Assembly: GCF_000314855.2 (NCBI RefSeq)
Contig: NZ_KB233222.1
Coordinates: 1,166,894-1,230,893 of the forward strand
Direction: 5' to 3'
From: Providencia burhodogranariea DSM 19968
GTDB lineage: Bacteria > Pseudomonadota > Gammaproteobacteria > Enterobacterales > Enterobacteriaceae
Length of the DNA: 64,000 bases
Below, piece after piece: positions 48,791 to 58,386 of the stretch. Below the pieces are notes generated by a model. It saw only the letters and a program-made list of their open reading frames with translations. It had not been told where the DNA came from and ran no database searches. Each line of letters begins with the position of its first letter. Position 1 is the stretch's first letter. The translations under genes were made by a program, and so were the position numbers.

Positions 48791-51463
48791 ATGTCGTTGA
48801 ACCTAAAAAAACAAAGTGCAGCAACACTCAATATTGGAAGTAAGCTCTATCATTATTTCAGTTTGCCAATTGCCACTAAACAACTCGGTGATGTTGCTAA
48901 ACTACCTAAATCCCTCAAAATTCTGCTCGAAAATTTACTGCGAAACATCGATGATAAAACGGTTGTAGAGGCAGATCTTCAAGCTATCGTCGATTGGCAG
49001 CAAACCGGACATGCAAATAGAGAAATTGCTTATCGACCTGCGCGTGTACTGATGCAAGATTTTACAGGTGTACCCGCGGTTGTTGATTTAGCTGCAATGC
49101 GTGAAGCTGTTAAATCATTGGGCGGGAATGTGAATCAGGTCAATCCTCTCTCCCCGGTTGATTTGGTTATTGACCACTCGGTGATGGTTGATGAATTCGC
49201 TACTGACAGAGCATTCGGTGAAAACGTTGAAATCGAAATGAAGCGAAATCATGAGCGCTATCTTTTTCTACGTTGGGGGCAAAAAGGTTTTAATCGCTTT
49301 AGGGTTGTGCCACCAGGTACAGGTATTTGCCATCAAGTTAACCTCGAGTATCTTGGTAAAGCAGTCTGGTATGAAGAAATAGAGGGGGAATTGTATGCTT
49401 ATCCAGATACCTTGGTAGGCACAGATTCTCATACCACAATGATCAATGGTCTAGGTGTATTAGGCTGGGGAGTTGGTGGAATAGAAGCCGAAGCCGCGAT
49501 GCTAGGCCAACCCGTTTCAATGCTGATCCCAGATGTTGTTGGTTTTAAATTAACAGCAAAATTACCTGAAGGTATTACTGCGACAGACCTTGTATTAACA
49601 GTAACTCAAATGCTACGTAAGCATGGTGTTGTTGGCAAATTTGTTGAGTTCTATGGTGATGGCTTAGCGTATTTACCACTGGCTGATAGAGCGACCATTG
49701 CTAATATGTCTCCTGAATACGGTGCAACATGTGGTTTCTTCCCAATTGATGATATCACTTTAGGATACATGAAGCTGACAGGGCGCAGTGAGGATGAAAT
49801 TGCGCTGGTGGAAGCATATAGTAAAGAACAAGGTTTATGGCGACATGAAGGTGATGAGCCTATTTTTACTAGTACATTAGAATTGGATATGTCGACAGTT
49901 GAATCAAGTCTAGCAGGGCCAAAACGACCGCAGGACCGTGTTGAACTGAGCCAAGTTCCAAAAGCTTTTCAATCTGCTATTGAGCTAGAAATTAATAAAA
50001 ATATTAATTTGGAGCCGTCTGTTGTCGATTATCAGGGGAAAACATTTGAAATGTTAGACGGTGCGGTAGTGATTGCAGCTATCACATCTTGTACTAACAC
50101 TTCAAATCCAAGTGTATTAATGGCCGCAGGGTTATTAGCGAAAAAAGCCGTTGAAAAAGGATTATCACGTCAGCCATGGGTCAAAACATCATTAGCACCG
50201 GGATCAAAAGTCGTGACTGATTACTTAGCACTAGCCGGTTTAACTCCTTATTTAGATAAACTTGGCTTCAACCTTGTTGGTTACGGCTGTACGACGTGTA
50301 TTGGTAATTCGGGACCATTACCAGCACCAATTGAAGAAGCTATCAAATTGGCTGATTTAACCGTGGGGGCCGTGCTTTCTGGTAATCGAAATTTTGAAGG
50401 TCGTATCCATCCGTTGGTCAAAACAAACTGGTTAGCATCACCGCCATTAGTGGTTGCTTATGCGCTAGCTGGCAACATGAATATCAACGTTAAAACCGAC
50501 TCACTTGGTAAAGATATTTATGGCAATGATGTATATTTAAAAGATCTTTGGCCATCAGATATTGAAATAGCAAATGCGGTCGAAAAAGTGAAAACAGAGA
50601 TGTTCCGCAAAGAATATAGTGCGGTCTTTGAGGGAGATGAAACTTGGCGTGCACTGCAAGTCGAAAGTTCTTCAACTTACAACTGGCAAAACGATTCAAC
50701 CTATATCCGTCACCCACCATTTTTTGAAGGAATGAAAGCTGAACCTGAAGTCGTGCAAAATATCCATGGAGCCAATATTTTGGCTATATTGGGTGACTCA
50801 GTGACAACTGACCATATTTCCCCTGCTGGTAATATCAAGGCGGATAGCCCAGCGGGGCGTTATTTGCAAGAACATGGTGTGGCTGAGGTTGATTTTAACT
50901 CTTATGGTTCTCGTCGAGGAAACCATGAGGTTATGATGCGGGGTACCTTTGCTAATATCCGTATTCGTAACGAAATGGTTCCGGGAGTGGAAGGCGGTTA
51001 TACAAAACATATTCCAACCGGTAAATTGATGGCGATCTACGATGCTGCAATGCTATACCAAGAAGAAAATCGGCCACTTGCGATTATTGCTGGTAAAGAG
51101 TACGGCTCAGGTTCTAGTCGTGATTGGGCGGCAAAAGGAACGAATTTACTGGGGGTGCGAGTCGTTATTGCTGAGTCTTATGAGCGTATTCACCGTTCTA
51201 ACTTAATTGGTATGGGGGTAATACCTCTAGAATTCCCACAAGGAACAACCCGTAAAACATTAGGTCTTAACGGTGATGAGCGTATAGATGTTGAGTATTT
51301 GCAGATGCTCGAACCTGGTCAACATCTCGTGGTGAAAATTACGTATGGTGATGGACGTGTGCAAGAAATATCTACTCGTTGTCGTATTGATACAGCAACA
51401 GAGATGGAGTATTACCGTCACGGCGGCATCTTACATTATGTGATCCGACAAATGTTGCATTAA
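48791..51463 (+). CDS. acnA: Aconitate hydratase A
   Basis: Interconverts citrate and isocitrate in the TCA cycle; AcnA is the stress- and stationary-phase enzyme in enterobacteria, and its apo form binds mRNA. It is 890 aa (E. coli 891). The three [4Fe-4S] ligands are Cys434 (TSCTNTSNPS), Cys500 and Cys503 (GYGCTTCIGNSGPL). VGTDSHTTMINGLGVLGWGV and the C-terminal swivel domain (AGKEYGSGSSRDWAAKG) are intact. GGAGG lies 5 nt before the ATG. A terminator follows at 51479-51516. An octamer repeat sits in its upstream region. Confidence 0.98.
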   Translation: MSLNLKKQSAATLNIGSKLYHYFSLPIATKQLGDVAKLPKSLKILLENLLRNIDDKTVVEADLQAIVDWQQTGHANREIAYRPARVLMQDFTGVPAVVDLAAMREAVKSLGGNVNQVNPLSPVDLVIDHSVMVDEFATDRAFGENVEIEMKRNHERYLFLRWGQKGFNRFRVVPPGTGICHQVNLEYLGKAVWYEEIEGELYAYPDTLVGTDSHTTMINGLGVLGWGVGGIEAEAAMLGQPVSMLIPDVVGFKLTAKLPEGITATDLVLTVTQMLRKHGVVGKFVEFYGDGLAYLPLADRATIANMSPEYGATCGFFPIDDITLGYMKLTGRSEDEIALVEAYSKEQGLWRHEGDEPIFTSTLELDMSTVESSLAGPKRPQDRVELSQVPKAFQSAIELEINKNINLEPSVVDYQGKTFEMLDGAVVIAAITSCTNTSNPSVLMAAGLLAKKAVEKGLSRQPWVKTSLAPGSKVVTDYLALAGLTPYLDKLGFNLVGYGCTTCIGNSGPLPAPIEEAIKLADLTVGAVLSGNRNFEGRIHPLVKTNWLASPPLVVAYALAGNMNINVKTDSLGKDIYGNDVYLKDLWPSDIEIANAVEKVKTEMFRKEYSAVFEGDETWRALQVESSSTYNWQNDSTYIRHPPFFEGMKAEPEVVQNIHGANILAILGDSVTTDHISPAGNIKADSPAGRYLQEHGVAEVDFNSYGSRRGNHEVMMRGTFANIRIRNEMVPGVEGGYTKHIPTGKLMAIYDAAMLYQEENRPLAIIAGKEYGSGSSRDWAAKGTNLLGVRVVIAESYERIHRSNLIGMGVIPLEFPQGTTRKTLGLNGDERIDVEYLQMLEPGQHLVVKITYGDGRVQEISTRCRIDTATEMEYYRHGGILHYVIRQMLH

Positions 51464-51478
51464 TTTTAACCAATTAAT

Positions 51479-51516
51479 AAAAATGCCTGTATGTGTATGC
51501 ACTATGGGCATTTTTT
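51479..51516 (+). terminator. Rho-independent terminator of acnA
   Basis: AAAATGCC / GGGCATTTT stem with TTTTTT following; 15 nt past the stop. Confidence 0.8.
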
Positions 51517-51770
51517 ATTGTTATTTCTCAATATTTGAGCATTAATTTCACGTTATGATGAGGTCATGAAGTTCATATTTTATTTGTTTGCTTATGTTAA
51601 TAATTAGAAATACGCTATTTTTAATATGTGATGGATGGTGAAAGGAAAAGTAATTTCATTTTTTATGAAAATTGGGCTTAAAAATTTCGACACTAGAATG
51701 AGATGTGTTTAACTTTATAAAGAGATATTAAACGAGCTAAGTGACAATTGCTTGTTTTTAAGGAAGCGAA

Positions 51771-51886
51771 TATACCCGTTATATTTCAAGTTATCTGGGA
51801 AGTTGATAACGCTTAGCAGCTCAAGTCGTATTTATCTGGACAGTTGAGTTTGTTATCCACATGCAGGTTGAATTATTTAAGGTATA
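51771..51886. mobile_element. 116-nt MITE-like element with terminal inverted repeats
   Basis: Left end TATACCCGTTATATTTCAAGTT and right end (reverse complement) TATACCTTAAATAATTCAACCT agree at TATACC, ATA and TTCAA. No coding capacity. Related ends occur at 46977-46997 (left), 17563-17581 (right) and in the trp operon (25887-25988). Similar TATACCC...TTTCAAGTT palindromic repeats are known in Yersinia, Serratia and Photorhabdus relatives, from memory. Confidence 0.7.
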
Positions 51887-51955
51887 AAAATGCGGTTTTG
51901 CTTATGGCTATCAAGATAGGCAGATCAATGAAATATCAATGTGAAGGAAGAATAC

Positions 51956-52411
51956 ATGGCAGATATTAACGCGACTGATTTTTACAAAGGGGCACTTTGG
52001 GCTGCAGATATTTTAGTGAGTACTTCAGCAAGCCATCGATATCAAGATGAAGTCAGAGATATTCTTGAACATATTCCGAATCTCTATTCAATTGTAATGC
52101 AGACACCTGAAACTGAAGTTTTTGACCTTCGTTTATTTGTTGATAAAGAATTTCCATTGGGGAGATATGCAGACTATATCTCATTTGATATTGCCCCATT
52201 AACGGATACCGATATTATCGTTGCGATGCCTGAAAAGTCTACAGATCCGGATGAAATGTATAAAGTAAGGGATGATATAACATCTTGGGGAGTTGTTGCG
52301 AACACAACGGATGGAAAACAAAAGTTACTTATTACCGGCCTCTATGAACCAAGTATCGCTGCAGATTATGCTCAACGGTTTACTGAGCAGCTAGCGGTAC
52401 AAAAAGGCTAA
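51956..52411 (+). CDS. Conserved-looking hypothetical protein, 151 aa
   Basis: I do not recognise this protein. It is 151 aa, acidic and soluble, with no signal peptide or membrane segment. It begins MADINATDFYKGALWAADIL and contains VRDILEHIPNLYSIVMQTPE, a LGRYADYISFDIAPLTDTDI stretch and a tail near YEPSIAADYAQRFTEQ. Codon use and composition are like the housekeeping neighbours, so it is not an obvious recent import. GAAGGA 7 nt upstream fixes the ATG at 51956. It sits alone between acnA and hemB with convergent terminators. E. coli has no gene here. Confidence 0.75.
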   Translation: MADINATDFYKGALWAADILVSTSASHRYQDEVRDILEHIPNLYSIVMQTPETEVFDLRLFVDKEFPLGRYADYISFDIAPLTDTDIIVAMPEKSTDPDEMYKVRDDITSWGVVANTTDGKQKLLITGLYEPSIAADYAQRFTEQLAVQKG

Positions 52412-52434
52412 ACTTAGTATAGAAAATGCCCGCG

Positions 52435-52459
52435 AATGAGAACATCGGCGGGCACTTTT
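52435..52459. terminator. Bidirectional terminator between the unknown gene and hemB
   Basis: TGCCCGC / GCGGGCA stem with an AAAA 5' flank and CTTTTG 3' flank between convergent genes. Confidence 0.75.
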
Positions 52460-52472
52460 GGTATCAATAAGA

Positions 52473-53459
52473 TTATTTCAGAGACAAAATTTTATCTTCA
52501 GCAAGTTGCAGTGCAAAGTAAGTAAAGATGATATCTGCACCAGCACGTTTAATTGAACCTAATGTTTCAAGTGTGACGCGTGTTTCATCAATTGCACCTG
52601 CCATAGCAGCAAATTTAATTTGCGCATACTCACCACTCACTTGATAAGCACCAATCGGTAATTCAGTACGTTCGCGTAAATCACGGATAATGTCGAGATA
52701 AGCACCTGCTGGTTTTACCATCAATGCATCCGCACCTTCTTGAACATCAATTAGAGATTCATGAATAGCTTCGCGGCGATTCATTGGGTTCATTTGATAA
52801 GTTTTACGGTCGCCTTTTAAGCATGAACCCGCAGCATCTCTAAATGGGCCGTATAGTGCAGAAGCAAATTTGGTGGAGTAGGACATAATTGCGGTATCAG
52901 TAAAGCCAGCAGCATCTAGAGCTTGGCGAATAGCGGCAACTTGACCATCCATCGCGGCTGAAGGGGCAATAAAGTCTGCTCCAGCTTGGGCAGCAGCAAC
53001 TGCTTGTAATCCCAAATTATGAATAGTGGCATCGTTATCAACAACATCACCATGCATCACGCCACAATGCCCATGTGAAGTGTATTCACAAAAGCAGGTA
53101 TCCGACATAACGATCATTTCAGGAACTGTGTCTTTGCAGATGCGTGACATCCGTGAGACAAGACCATTCTCATGCCATGCATCACTTCCAGTTTCATCAA
53201 GATGGTGGGACACGCCGAAGGTCATGACTGATTTAATACCTGCTTTGGCAATACGCTCAATTTCATAAGCTAACCGTTTCTCAGGGATACGCACGACACC
53301 CGGCATACTATCAATTTGTTTATAATCGTCAAGACCTTCTTCGACGAAGATAGGAAGACATAAGTCATTAATTGAAAGATGGGTTTCTTGAAATAAATCA
53401 CGAAATTTTTCGGTTTTACGCAATCTTCGCATGCGCTGGATAGAATGCAGATTATTCAC
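52473..53459 (-). CDS. hemB: Delta-aminolevulinic acid dehydratase (porphobilinogen synthase)
   Basis: Condenses two aminolevulinates to porphobilinogen in heme and cobalamin/siroheme synthesis. It is 328 aa (E. coli 324). The catalytic zinc Cys cluster [15 protein letters not shown] (about residues 117-131) and the two Schiff-base lysines in MSYSTKFAS and [11 protein letters not shown] are intact. GTG at 53459 is chosen because AAGGAG lies 5 nt upstream; the frame opens five codons earlier on a TTG. It is not linked to acnA/ribA in E. coli, so this is a relocated position. Confidence 0.97.
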   Translation of the reverse strand: MNNLHSIQRMRRLRKTEKFRDLFQETHLSINDLCLPIFVEEGLDDYKQIDSMPGVVRIPEKRLAYEIERIAKAGIKSVMTFGVSHHLDETGSDAWHENGLVSRMSRICKDTVPEMIVMSDTCFCEYTSHGHCGVMHGDVVDNDATIHNLGLQAVAAAQAGADFIAPSAAMDGQVAAIRQALDAAGFTDTAIMSYSTKFASALYGPFRDAAGSCLKGDRKTYQMNPMNRREAIHESLIDVQEGADALMVKPAGAYLDIIRDLRERTELPIGAYQVSGEYAQIKFAAMAGAIDETRVTLETLGSIKRAGADIIFTYFALQLAEDKILSLK

Positions 53460-53612
53460 AATATCTCCTTGCAATCAGAAAAATAAACTTAATTTTATAA
53501 GCTTATTTATCAAGGTCATTATATTGGTGGACAGTATAAACCTTATAAAATGAAAGTGAATATATCAGTCGGCAAATGTCTTATAACCAATCGATATTAT
53601 CTTAAAGTGGGT

Positions 53613-53642
53613 AAGGGAAGCGCTATTAGACCGTCTTCCCTT
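53613..53642 (-). terminator. Hairpin after ribA
   Basis: Perfect 8-bp stem AAGGGAAG / CTTCCCTT with a 14-nt loop, 10 nt past the ribA stop on the minus strand. No clear U-run. Confidence 0.45.
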
Positions 53643-53651
53643 TAGGCGGTA

Positions 53652-54248
53652 TTATTGATGTTTGAATAACAGATGGCCCATCTTTTCAGCTTTAACATCC
53701 AAATAATGAGCATTGCTTGGATTACGACCGACAATAAGAGGAACACGTTCAATCACATTGATACCAGCTTCACGCATGATTTCAATTTTTTTAGGGTTAT
53801 TAGTTAATAGGCGAACTTCATTGATACCTAATAACTTATACATGTCAGAACACAGTGTAAAATCACGTTCATCCGCCTTAAAGCCTAACTTAAGGTTGGC
53901 CTCAACGGTGTCTAACCCCTGATCTTGCAAAGCATAAGCGCGAATTTTATTAAGTAAGCCAATATTACGGCCTTCTTGACGATGATAAAGAAGAACACCA
54001 CGGCCTTGCTTGCTAATCTGAGAAAGGGCAGCTTCTAATTGGAAGCCACAATCACAGCGTAAACTGAATAAAGCATCCCCAGTTAAACATTCTGAATGAA
54101 TTCGACTAAGTACAGGCTCTGTTCCTGAAATATCGCCAAAAATGAGTGCAACATGGTCACGACCTGTTGCAATTTCTTCAAACCCTACCATTAAGAATTC
54201 GCCGAAAGGGGTTGGTAATTTAGCTTCGGCAACGCGTTTTAGCTGCAT
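53652..54248 (-). CDS. ribA: GTP cyclohydrolase II
   Basis: First committed step of riboflavin synthesis, opening the GTP ring. It is 198 aa from the chosen start (E. coli 196). Zinc ligands are in [21 protein letters not shown]. The catalytic region [20 protein letters not shown] and LLTNNPKK are intact. The frame extends 15 codons upstream with other ATGs at 54293 and 54260; the [18 protein letters not shown] start matches E. coli exactly, though its Shine-Dalgarno is weak. It is stand-alone RibA, not a RibBA fusion. Confidence 0.95.
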   Translation of the reverse strand: MQLKRVAEAKLPTPFGEFLMVGFEEIATGRDHVALIFGDISGTEPVLSRIHSECLTGDALFSLRCDCGFQLEAALSQISKQGRGVLLYHRQEGRNIGLLNKIRAYALQDQGLDTVEANLKLGFKADERDFTLCSDMYKLLGINEVRLLTNNPKKIEIMREAGINVIERVPLIVGRNPSNAHYLDVKAEKMGHLLFKHQ

Positions 54249-54456
54249 ATTTTCTTTCATTAGATGAGATAACTCTTGCTTAATTAGTAACATTAATTGA
54301 CATAAAGAATCATTTATCGATGCTAAATGACGTCTTGCATATGGAGGTTGATATTTGTTTGTACACGGCTAGTGATCTTATTAATATAACAGAGTTAATC
54401 TATTGTGAACTTAATTTTATTCACCTGAATCCCCTAACTGACATGGATAGCATAAA

Positions 54457-55179
54457 ATGAATAAAACAATTTACGTCATCTTATCTTGTGCCATTTTATT
54501 AATGCTACCGCCAGTAATTCTGCTTACTACTGGTTGGAATTGGAGCCCCTCTCAAGATGTTCAGTCAATTAAATGGCTATTTTGGCTAACAGAAACCGCT
54601 GGATTACCTTATAGCATCATCACTTCAGTTATCTTACTAGGGATAACTCTTTATGTTTGTCGTCCTGAAACAAAAATAATTGTCAAATGGGTTGTCATTA
54701 TTATTTGTTGTATTCTTGTGGGGCAAGGATTAAAGGGAATTATTAAAAATAGTGTCAAAGAACCTCGTCCTTATGTTGTGTGGCTTGAAAAAGAATATGG
54801 TATAGCTAATTTAGATTTTTATGATTTGAACAGAAAAGAACGTGTTGAATTAATTAAAAATACGGTTAAACACAGCGACCAAATTCCTCCTTGGCAGAGA
54901 AAACATTGGCAGGCGGAAACGGGTTATTCCTTCCCCTCCGGTCATGTTTTATTTGCTGCTGGATGGGCATTGTTATTGATAGGCCTGTTTTGGCAACGAC
55001 GACAATATGCACTAGTGGTGATTATGGTCATTTGGTCAGAGTGTATCGTGTTTAGCCGAATATTATTAGGAATGCATTGGCCTGTAGATGTGATCGTTTC
55101 GATTACAATAAGTGCGATTTTAGCAATTGCTGCCTGTAGGTTATTGCAAAATAAGGTTCGCATTACGAAGCAAGCGTAA
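54457..55179 (+). CDS. pgpB: Phosphatidylglycerophosphatase B
   Basis: 240-aa inner-membrane PAP2-family phosphatase acting on phosphatidylglycerol phosphate, undecaprenyl pyrophosphate and related lipids. About six transmembrane helices. The three PAP2 signature motifs are present: VKEPRPYVV (about residue 103), FPSGHVLFAAG (about residue 160) and SRILLGMHWPVDVIVS. The start has GGA 9 nt upstream. It is divergent from ribA and precedes lapA, as in E. coli. Confidence 0.94.
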   Translation: MNKTIYVILSCAILLMLPPVILLTTGWNWSPSQDVQSIKWLFWLTETAGLPYSIITSVILLGITLYVCRPETKIIVKWVVIIICCILVGQGLKGIIKNSVKEPRPYVVWLEKEYGIANLDFYDLNRKERVELIKNTVKHSDQIPPWQRKHWQAETGYSFPSGHVLFAAGWALLLIGLFWQRRQYALVVIMVIWSECIVFSRILLGMHWPVDVIVSITISAILAIAACRLLQNKVRITKQA

Positions 55180-55317
55180 CTAGAACAAGAAGTGAGGATC
55201 TTTAGTAGACTTAACTAAGCAGGCCTATAAGATAAATTACTTTGTCTGAATGCCCCAGAAATGCTACCTTATCAGGTAGATAATTTGTTTTCATAAGAAC
55301 TAATAACGGGAAAGAAT

Positions 55318-55635
55318 GTGAAATATTTTCTGATTTTATTACTAGCTGTCGTTATTTTTATCATTTCAATTACGCTAGGCTCAAGCAATAATCAGGTTAT
55401 TACATTTAACTACCTGATTGCGCAAGGGGATTTCTCAGTTTCTTCACTTTTAGCTTCTTTGTTTGGTGTTGGTTTTGTGCTGGGGTGGCTTGTTGCAGGG
55501 GTTTTTTACCTGCGCGCAATGATCAGCTTGAAAAATGCACGTCGTAAAATAAAACGCCTTGAGTCGCAACTAAGTGCCAGTGATAAAACTATCCCTGAAT
55601 CTTCAGAACTCGTGACAGCGAAGAGCAAGGAATAA
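55318..55635 (+). CDS. lapA: LPS assembly protein A
   Basis: 105-aa inner-membrane protein (YciS, DUF1049) with two transmembrane helices (residues about 4-22 and 42-64) and a basic cytoplasmic tail with a short coiled coil (LKNARRKIKRLESQLSAS). LapA works with LapB in FtsH-dependent control of LpxC and so of LPS amount. GTG start with GGGAAAG upstream. lapB follows after 6 nt. Confidence 0.93.
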   Translation: MKYFLILLLAVVIFIISITLGSSNNQVITFNYLIAQGDFSVSSLLASLFGVGFVLGWLVAGVFYLRAMISLKNARRKIKRLESQLSASDKTIPESSELVTAKSKE

Positions 55636-55641
55636 ACCTGT

Positions 55642-56811
55642 ATGTTTGAGTTGCTGTTTCTATTGTTACCTATCGCTGCTGCATACGGTTGGTACATGGG
55701 GCGTAGAAGTGCTCAACAAGATAAGCAGCAACATGCTAATCGCCTGTCACGAGATTATGTGACAGGTGTTAACTTCCTTTTATCTAATCAACAAGATAAA
55801 GCTGTTGACCTCTTTTTGGATATGTTGAAAGAGGATAGCTCAGCTTTTGAAGCACATTTAACATTAGGTAATTTATTTCGGTCTCGAGGTGAAGTTGAAC
55901 GAGCCATTCGTATTCACCAATCGCTGGTGGAAAGTGCTTCTCTCTCATTTGAGCAACGGCTATTAGCAACCCAACAACTCGGTCGAGATTATATGGCCGC
56001 AGGTGTTTATGATCGCGCCGAAAATATGTTTCAACAACTGACTGATGAAGTTGATTTCAAACTTAGTGCATTACAATCATTGCTTACTATTTTTCAACTC
56101 ACGAGCGAATGGACTAAGGCGATAGATACTGCTGGTAAATTAGTTAAATTAGGCAATGAAGAACTTCGTGAGAATATTGCTCACTTTTATTGTGAATTAG
56201 CGATTCAACATCTTGGTAGTGATGATTTAGATGGCGCTTTAAATTTATTGAATAAAGCCGAGCAAGCAGATAAAAACTGTGCGCGTGTTTCGATTATGAA
56301 AGGGCGAATTTTCATCGAACAAGAACATTATGACAAAGCGATTAATGTGCTTAAACAGGTTTATGATCAAGATCGCGAGCTTGTTTCCGAAACATTGCCA
56401 TTACTTCATGATAGTTATCAATATGTTGATGATATTGGTGCTTGGGAAGAATATCTGCGTAAGTGTGTTTCTGGAAATACAGGCGCAGCAGCTGAGTTAT
56501 ACTTAGCAGATATTATTGTCGAAAAACAAAGTCATGAAGCTGCTGCTAATTATATTAATGACCAAATTCAACGTCATCCAACGATGCGGTTATTTTATCG
56601 TTTAATGGATTATCACCTACAAGAAGCGGAAGAAGGTCGAGCAAAAGAAAGCTTAATTTTACTTCGTAAAATGGTAGGTGAACAAATTAGAACTAAACCT
56701 GATTATCGTTGCCATAAATGCGGATTTACTTCACGCTCTTTATATTGGCATTGTCCATCCTGCCGTTCATGGGACACAATCAAACCTATCAGAGGGCTTG
56801 ATGGTCAGTGA
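55642..56811 (+). CDS. lapB: LPS assembly protein B
   Basis: 389-aa regulator (YciM) that presents LpxC to the FtsH protease, limiting LPS synthesis; essential in E. coli. An N-terminal transmembrane anchor (FELLFLLLPIAAAYGWYMG) is followed by about nine tetratricopeptide repeats (residues about 35-340) and a C-terminal rubredoxin-like metal knuckle with CHKCG and CPSC (about residues 357-374). Length equals E. coli LapB. AAGGA lies at the end of lapA. pyrF follows on the same strand. Confidence 0.96.
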   Translation: MFELLFLLLPIAAAYGWYMGRRSAQQDKQQHANRLSRDYVTGVNFLLSNQQDKAVDLFLDMLKEDSSAFEAHLTLGNLFRSRGEVERAIRIHQSLVESASLSFEQRLLATQQLGRDYMAAGVYDRAENMFQQLTDEVDFKLSALQSLLTIFQLTSEWTKAIDTAGKLVKLGNEELRENIAHFYCELAIQHLGSDDLDGALNLLNKAEQADKNCARVSIMKGRIFIEQEHYDKAINVLKQVYDQDRELVSETLPLLHDSYQYVDDIGAWEEYLRKCVSGNTGAAAELYLADIIVEKQSHEAAANYINDQIQRHPTMRLFYRLMDYHLQEAEEGRAKESLILLRKMVGEQIRTKPDYRCHKCGFTSRSLYWHCPSCRSWDTIKPIRGLDGQ

Positions 56812-56863
56812 CAGCGTCACGTTATTAATGAAATTTACCAACCTCGATTAAGGCTACTACTAA

Positions 56864-57601
56864 ATGATTTCTTCAACTGAGAACCGCGCTCGCGTATCAA
56901 CTCACTCGCCAGTCATTGTTGCGCTCGACTATGATGATGCAAATGCTGCATTGGCCTTTGTTGACCTTATCGATCCGCGTGATTGTCGTTTGAAAGTCGG
57001 TAAAGAGATGTTTACCTTCAATGGTCCTCAATTTGTTAAATCGCTTCACGAGCGTGGATTTGATGTGTTTCTGGATTTGAAATTCCATGATATTCCAAAT
57101 ACAGTTGCTAGAGCGGTGGCTGCTGCTGCTGAGATGGGTATTTGGATGGTTAACGTTCATGCTTGTGGTGGTAGTCGTATGATGGAGGCTGCACGCAAAG
57201 CACTTGAACCTTATGGGAACGAGGCTCCATTATTAACTGCGGTAACTGTTTTAACCAGTATGGATGAATCAGATCTTATTGGTGTAGGAATTAATGCAAC
57301 GCCAGCAGAACATGCCGAGCGTTTAGCACTGTTAACTAAACAGTGTGGCTTAGATGGTGTTGTTTGTTCAGCGCACGAAGCTGCAAGGTTAAAATCATTA
57401 TGTGGAGTGGATTTCAAGTTAGTGACTCCAGGTATCCGTCCAATTGGTAGTGAGGTTGGTGATCAGCGTCGAATTATGACACCACAAGAGGCTTTAAATG
57501 TAGGTGTTGATTATATGGTTATTGGCCGTCCTATCACACGTAATGAAAACCCAACGCTATCATTGCAGCAAATTAATCAGTCTATCAAGGATCTGGTATG
57601 A
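56864..57601 (+). CDS. pyrF: Orotidine 5'-phosphate decarboxylase
   Basis: Last step of UMP synthesis. It is a 245-aa TIM barrel. The catalytic Lys-Asp tetrad is in [18 protein letters not shown], the phosphate-binding loop is GIRP...DQRRIMTP, and VIGRPITR is intact. Its stop overlaps the yciH start by 4 nt (ATGA), the usual pyrF-yciH arrangement. Confidence 0.97.
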   Translation: MISSTENRARVSTHSPVIVALDYDDANAALAFVDLIDPRDCRLKVGKEMFTFNGPQFVKSLHERGFDVFLDLKFHDIPNTVARAVAAAAEMGIWMVNVHACGGSRMMEAARKALEPYGNEAPLLTAVTVLTSMDESDLIGVGINATPAEHAERLALLTKQCGLDGVVCSAHEAARLKSLCGVDFKLVTPGIRPIGSEVGDQRRIMTPQEALNVGVDYMVIGRPITRNENPTLSLQQINQSIKDLV

Positions 57602-57924
57602 GTGATTCAAATAATCGTTTAGTTTACAGTACAGATATTGGCCGCATAGAAGAAGAAAAACCTAAAATCCAGCGGACTAAAGGCGATGGGATCGTCAGAA
57701 TTCGTCGCGAAACATCCGGGCGCAAAGGTAAGGGGGTTTGTGTCGTGACGGGGCTTGATCTAGAAGATGATACATTGGCTAAACTTGCCGCAGAACTAAA
57801 GAAAAAATGTGGTTGCGGTGGTTCAGTAAAAGATGGGGATATCGAAATTCAAGGAGATAAGCGAGATGTAATTAAGCTTCTACTTGAAGCAAAAGGCTAT
57901 CAAGTGAAACTGGCTGGTGGCTAG
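57598..57924 (+). CDS. yciH: SUI1/eIF1-like protein YciH
   Basis: 108-aa protein with a SUI1 domain (about residues 30-105): [40 protein letters not shown]. Homologous to eukaryotic eIF1. In E. coli it has been implicated in start-site discrimination and stress translation, without an essential role. Coupled to pyrF by a 4-nt overlap. Confidence 0.94.
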   Translation: MSDSNNRLVYSTDIGRIEEEKPKIQRTKGDGIVRIRRETSGRKGKGVCVVTGLDLEDDTLAKLAAELKKKCGCGGSVKDGDIEIQGDKRDVIKLLLEAKGYQVKLAGG

Positions 57925-57947
57925 TTTATAAAGCAGAAGCAGAAGCA

Positions 57948-57975
57948 GGATAAGGGAATTACCATCCCCTTATCC
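57948..57975. terminator. Bidirectional terminator between yciH and osmB
   Basis: GGATAAGGG / CCCTTATCC stem (9 bp) with a 10-nt loop between convergent genes, preceded by a short GCAGAA tandem (57933-57947). Confidence 0.7.
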
Positions 57976-57981
57976 ATAAAT

Positions 57982-58200
57982 TTATTTACCTACCTGATTA
58001 CCGATAATGCCACCGACCGCGGCACCACCAACGGTTCCAAGTGCGCCACCACCAGTAAGAATAGCGCCACCTACAGCACCAACACCAGCACCTACAGCAG
58101 TATTCTTATCTCGCTTTGACATATTCGAACATGCACTAAGGCTGACAGCGACAAAAGCCGTCAAAACGAACGTCATAATACGTTTACTTGTTGTGTTCAT
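57982..58200 (-). CDS. osmB: Osmotically inducible lipoprotein B
   Basis: 72-aa outer-membrane lipoprotein. The signal peptide MNTTSKRIMTFVLTAFVAV ends in lipobox LSAC (Cys at about residue 23), then SNMSKRDKNTAVGAGVGAVG and a Gly/Ala-rich glycine-zipper region to the C-terminus, as in E. coli OsmB (72 aa). OsmB is induced by high osmolarity and in stationary phase. Eleven upstream codons are rejected: GGAG sits 8 nt before ATG 58200. Confidence 0.93.
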   Translation of the reverse strand: MNTTSKRIMTFVLTAFVAVSLSACSNMSKRDKNTAVGAGVGAVGGAILTGGGALGTVGGAAVGGIIGNQVGK

Positions 58201-58334
58201 CTTAGTTACTCCTAGTTCAAAGAACGATACCAAATTATCACAATAAGCAATTATACAAATCAGAATAATCAGGAAATGATATATATGGAAAACATAAATA
58301 TATTGGAGGAAAAGTAATAGGATCTATGAGAGAA

Positions 58335-58366
58335 AATAGGCCACCGATATTTATCAGTAGCCTATT
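58335..58366 (-). terminator. Terminator of rnb
   Basis: AATAGGC / GCCTATT stem, 21 nt past the rnb stop, followed on the minus strand by a U-rich tract. Confidence 0.6.
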
Positions 58367-58386
58367 AAGTGTAGCACTAAAAACGA

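Larger units (their letters stand above)
51464..51955. other. Intergenic region between acnA and the unknown 151-aa gene
   Basis: 492 AT-rich nt with the acnA terminator (51479-51516) and a complete 116-nt inverted-repeat element (51771-51886) that ends 69 nt before the next start codon. Otherwise empty. Confidence 0.6.

Noticed and set aside
57933..57947. GCAGAA tandem as a phase-variable repeat
   Set aside because: Only two to three short units; not enough for a variable array.
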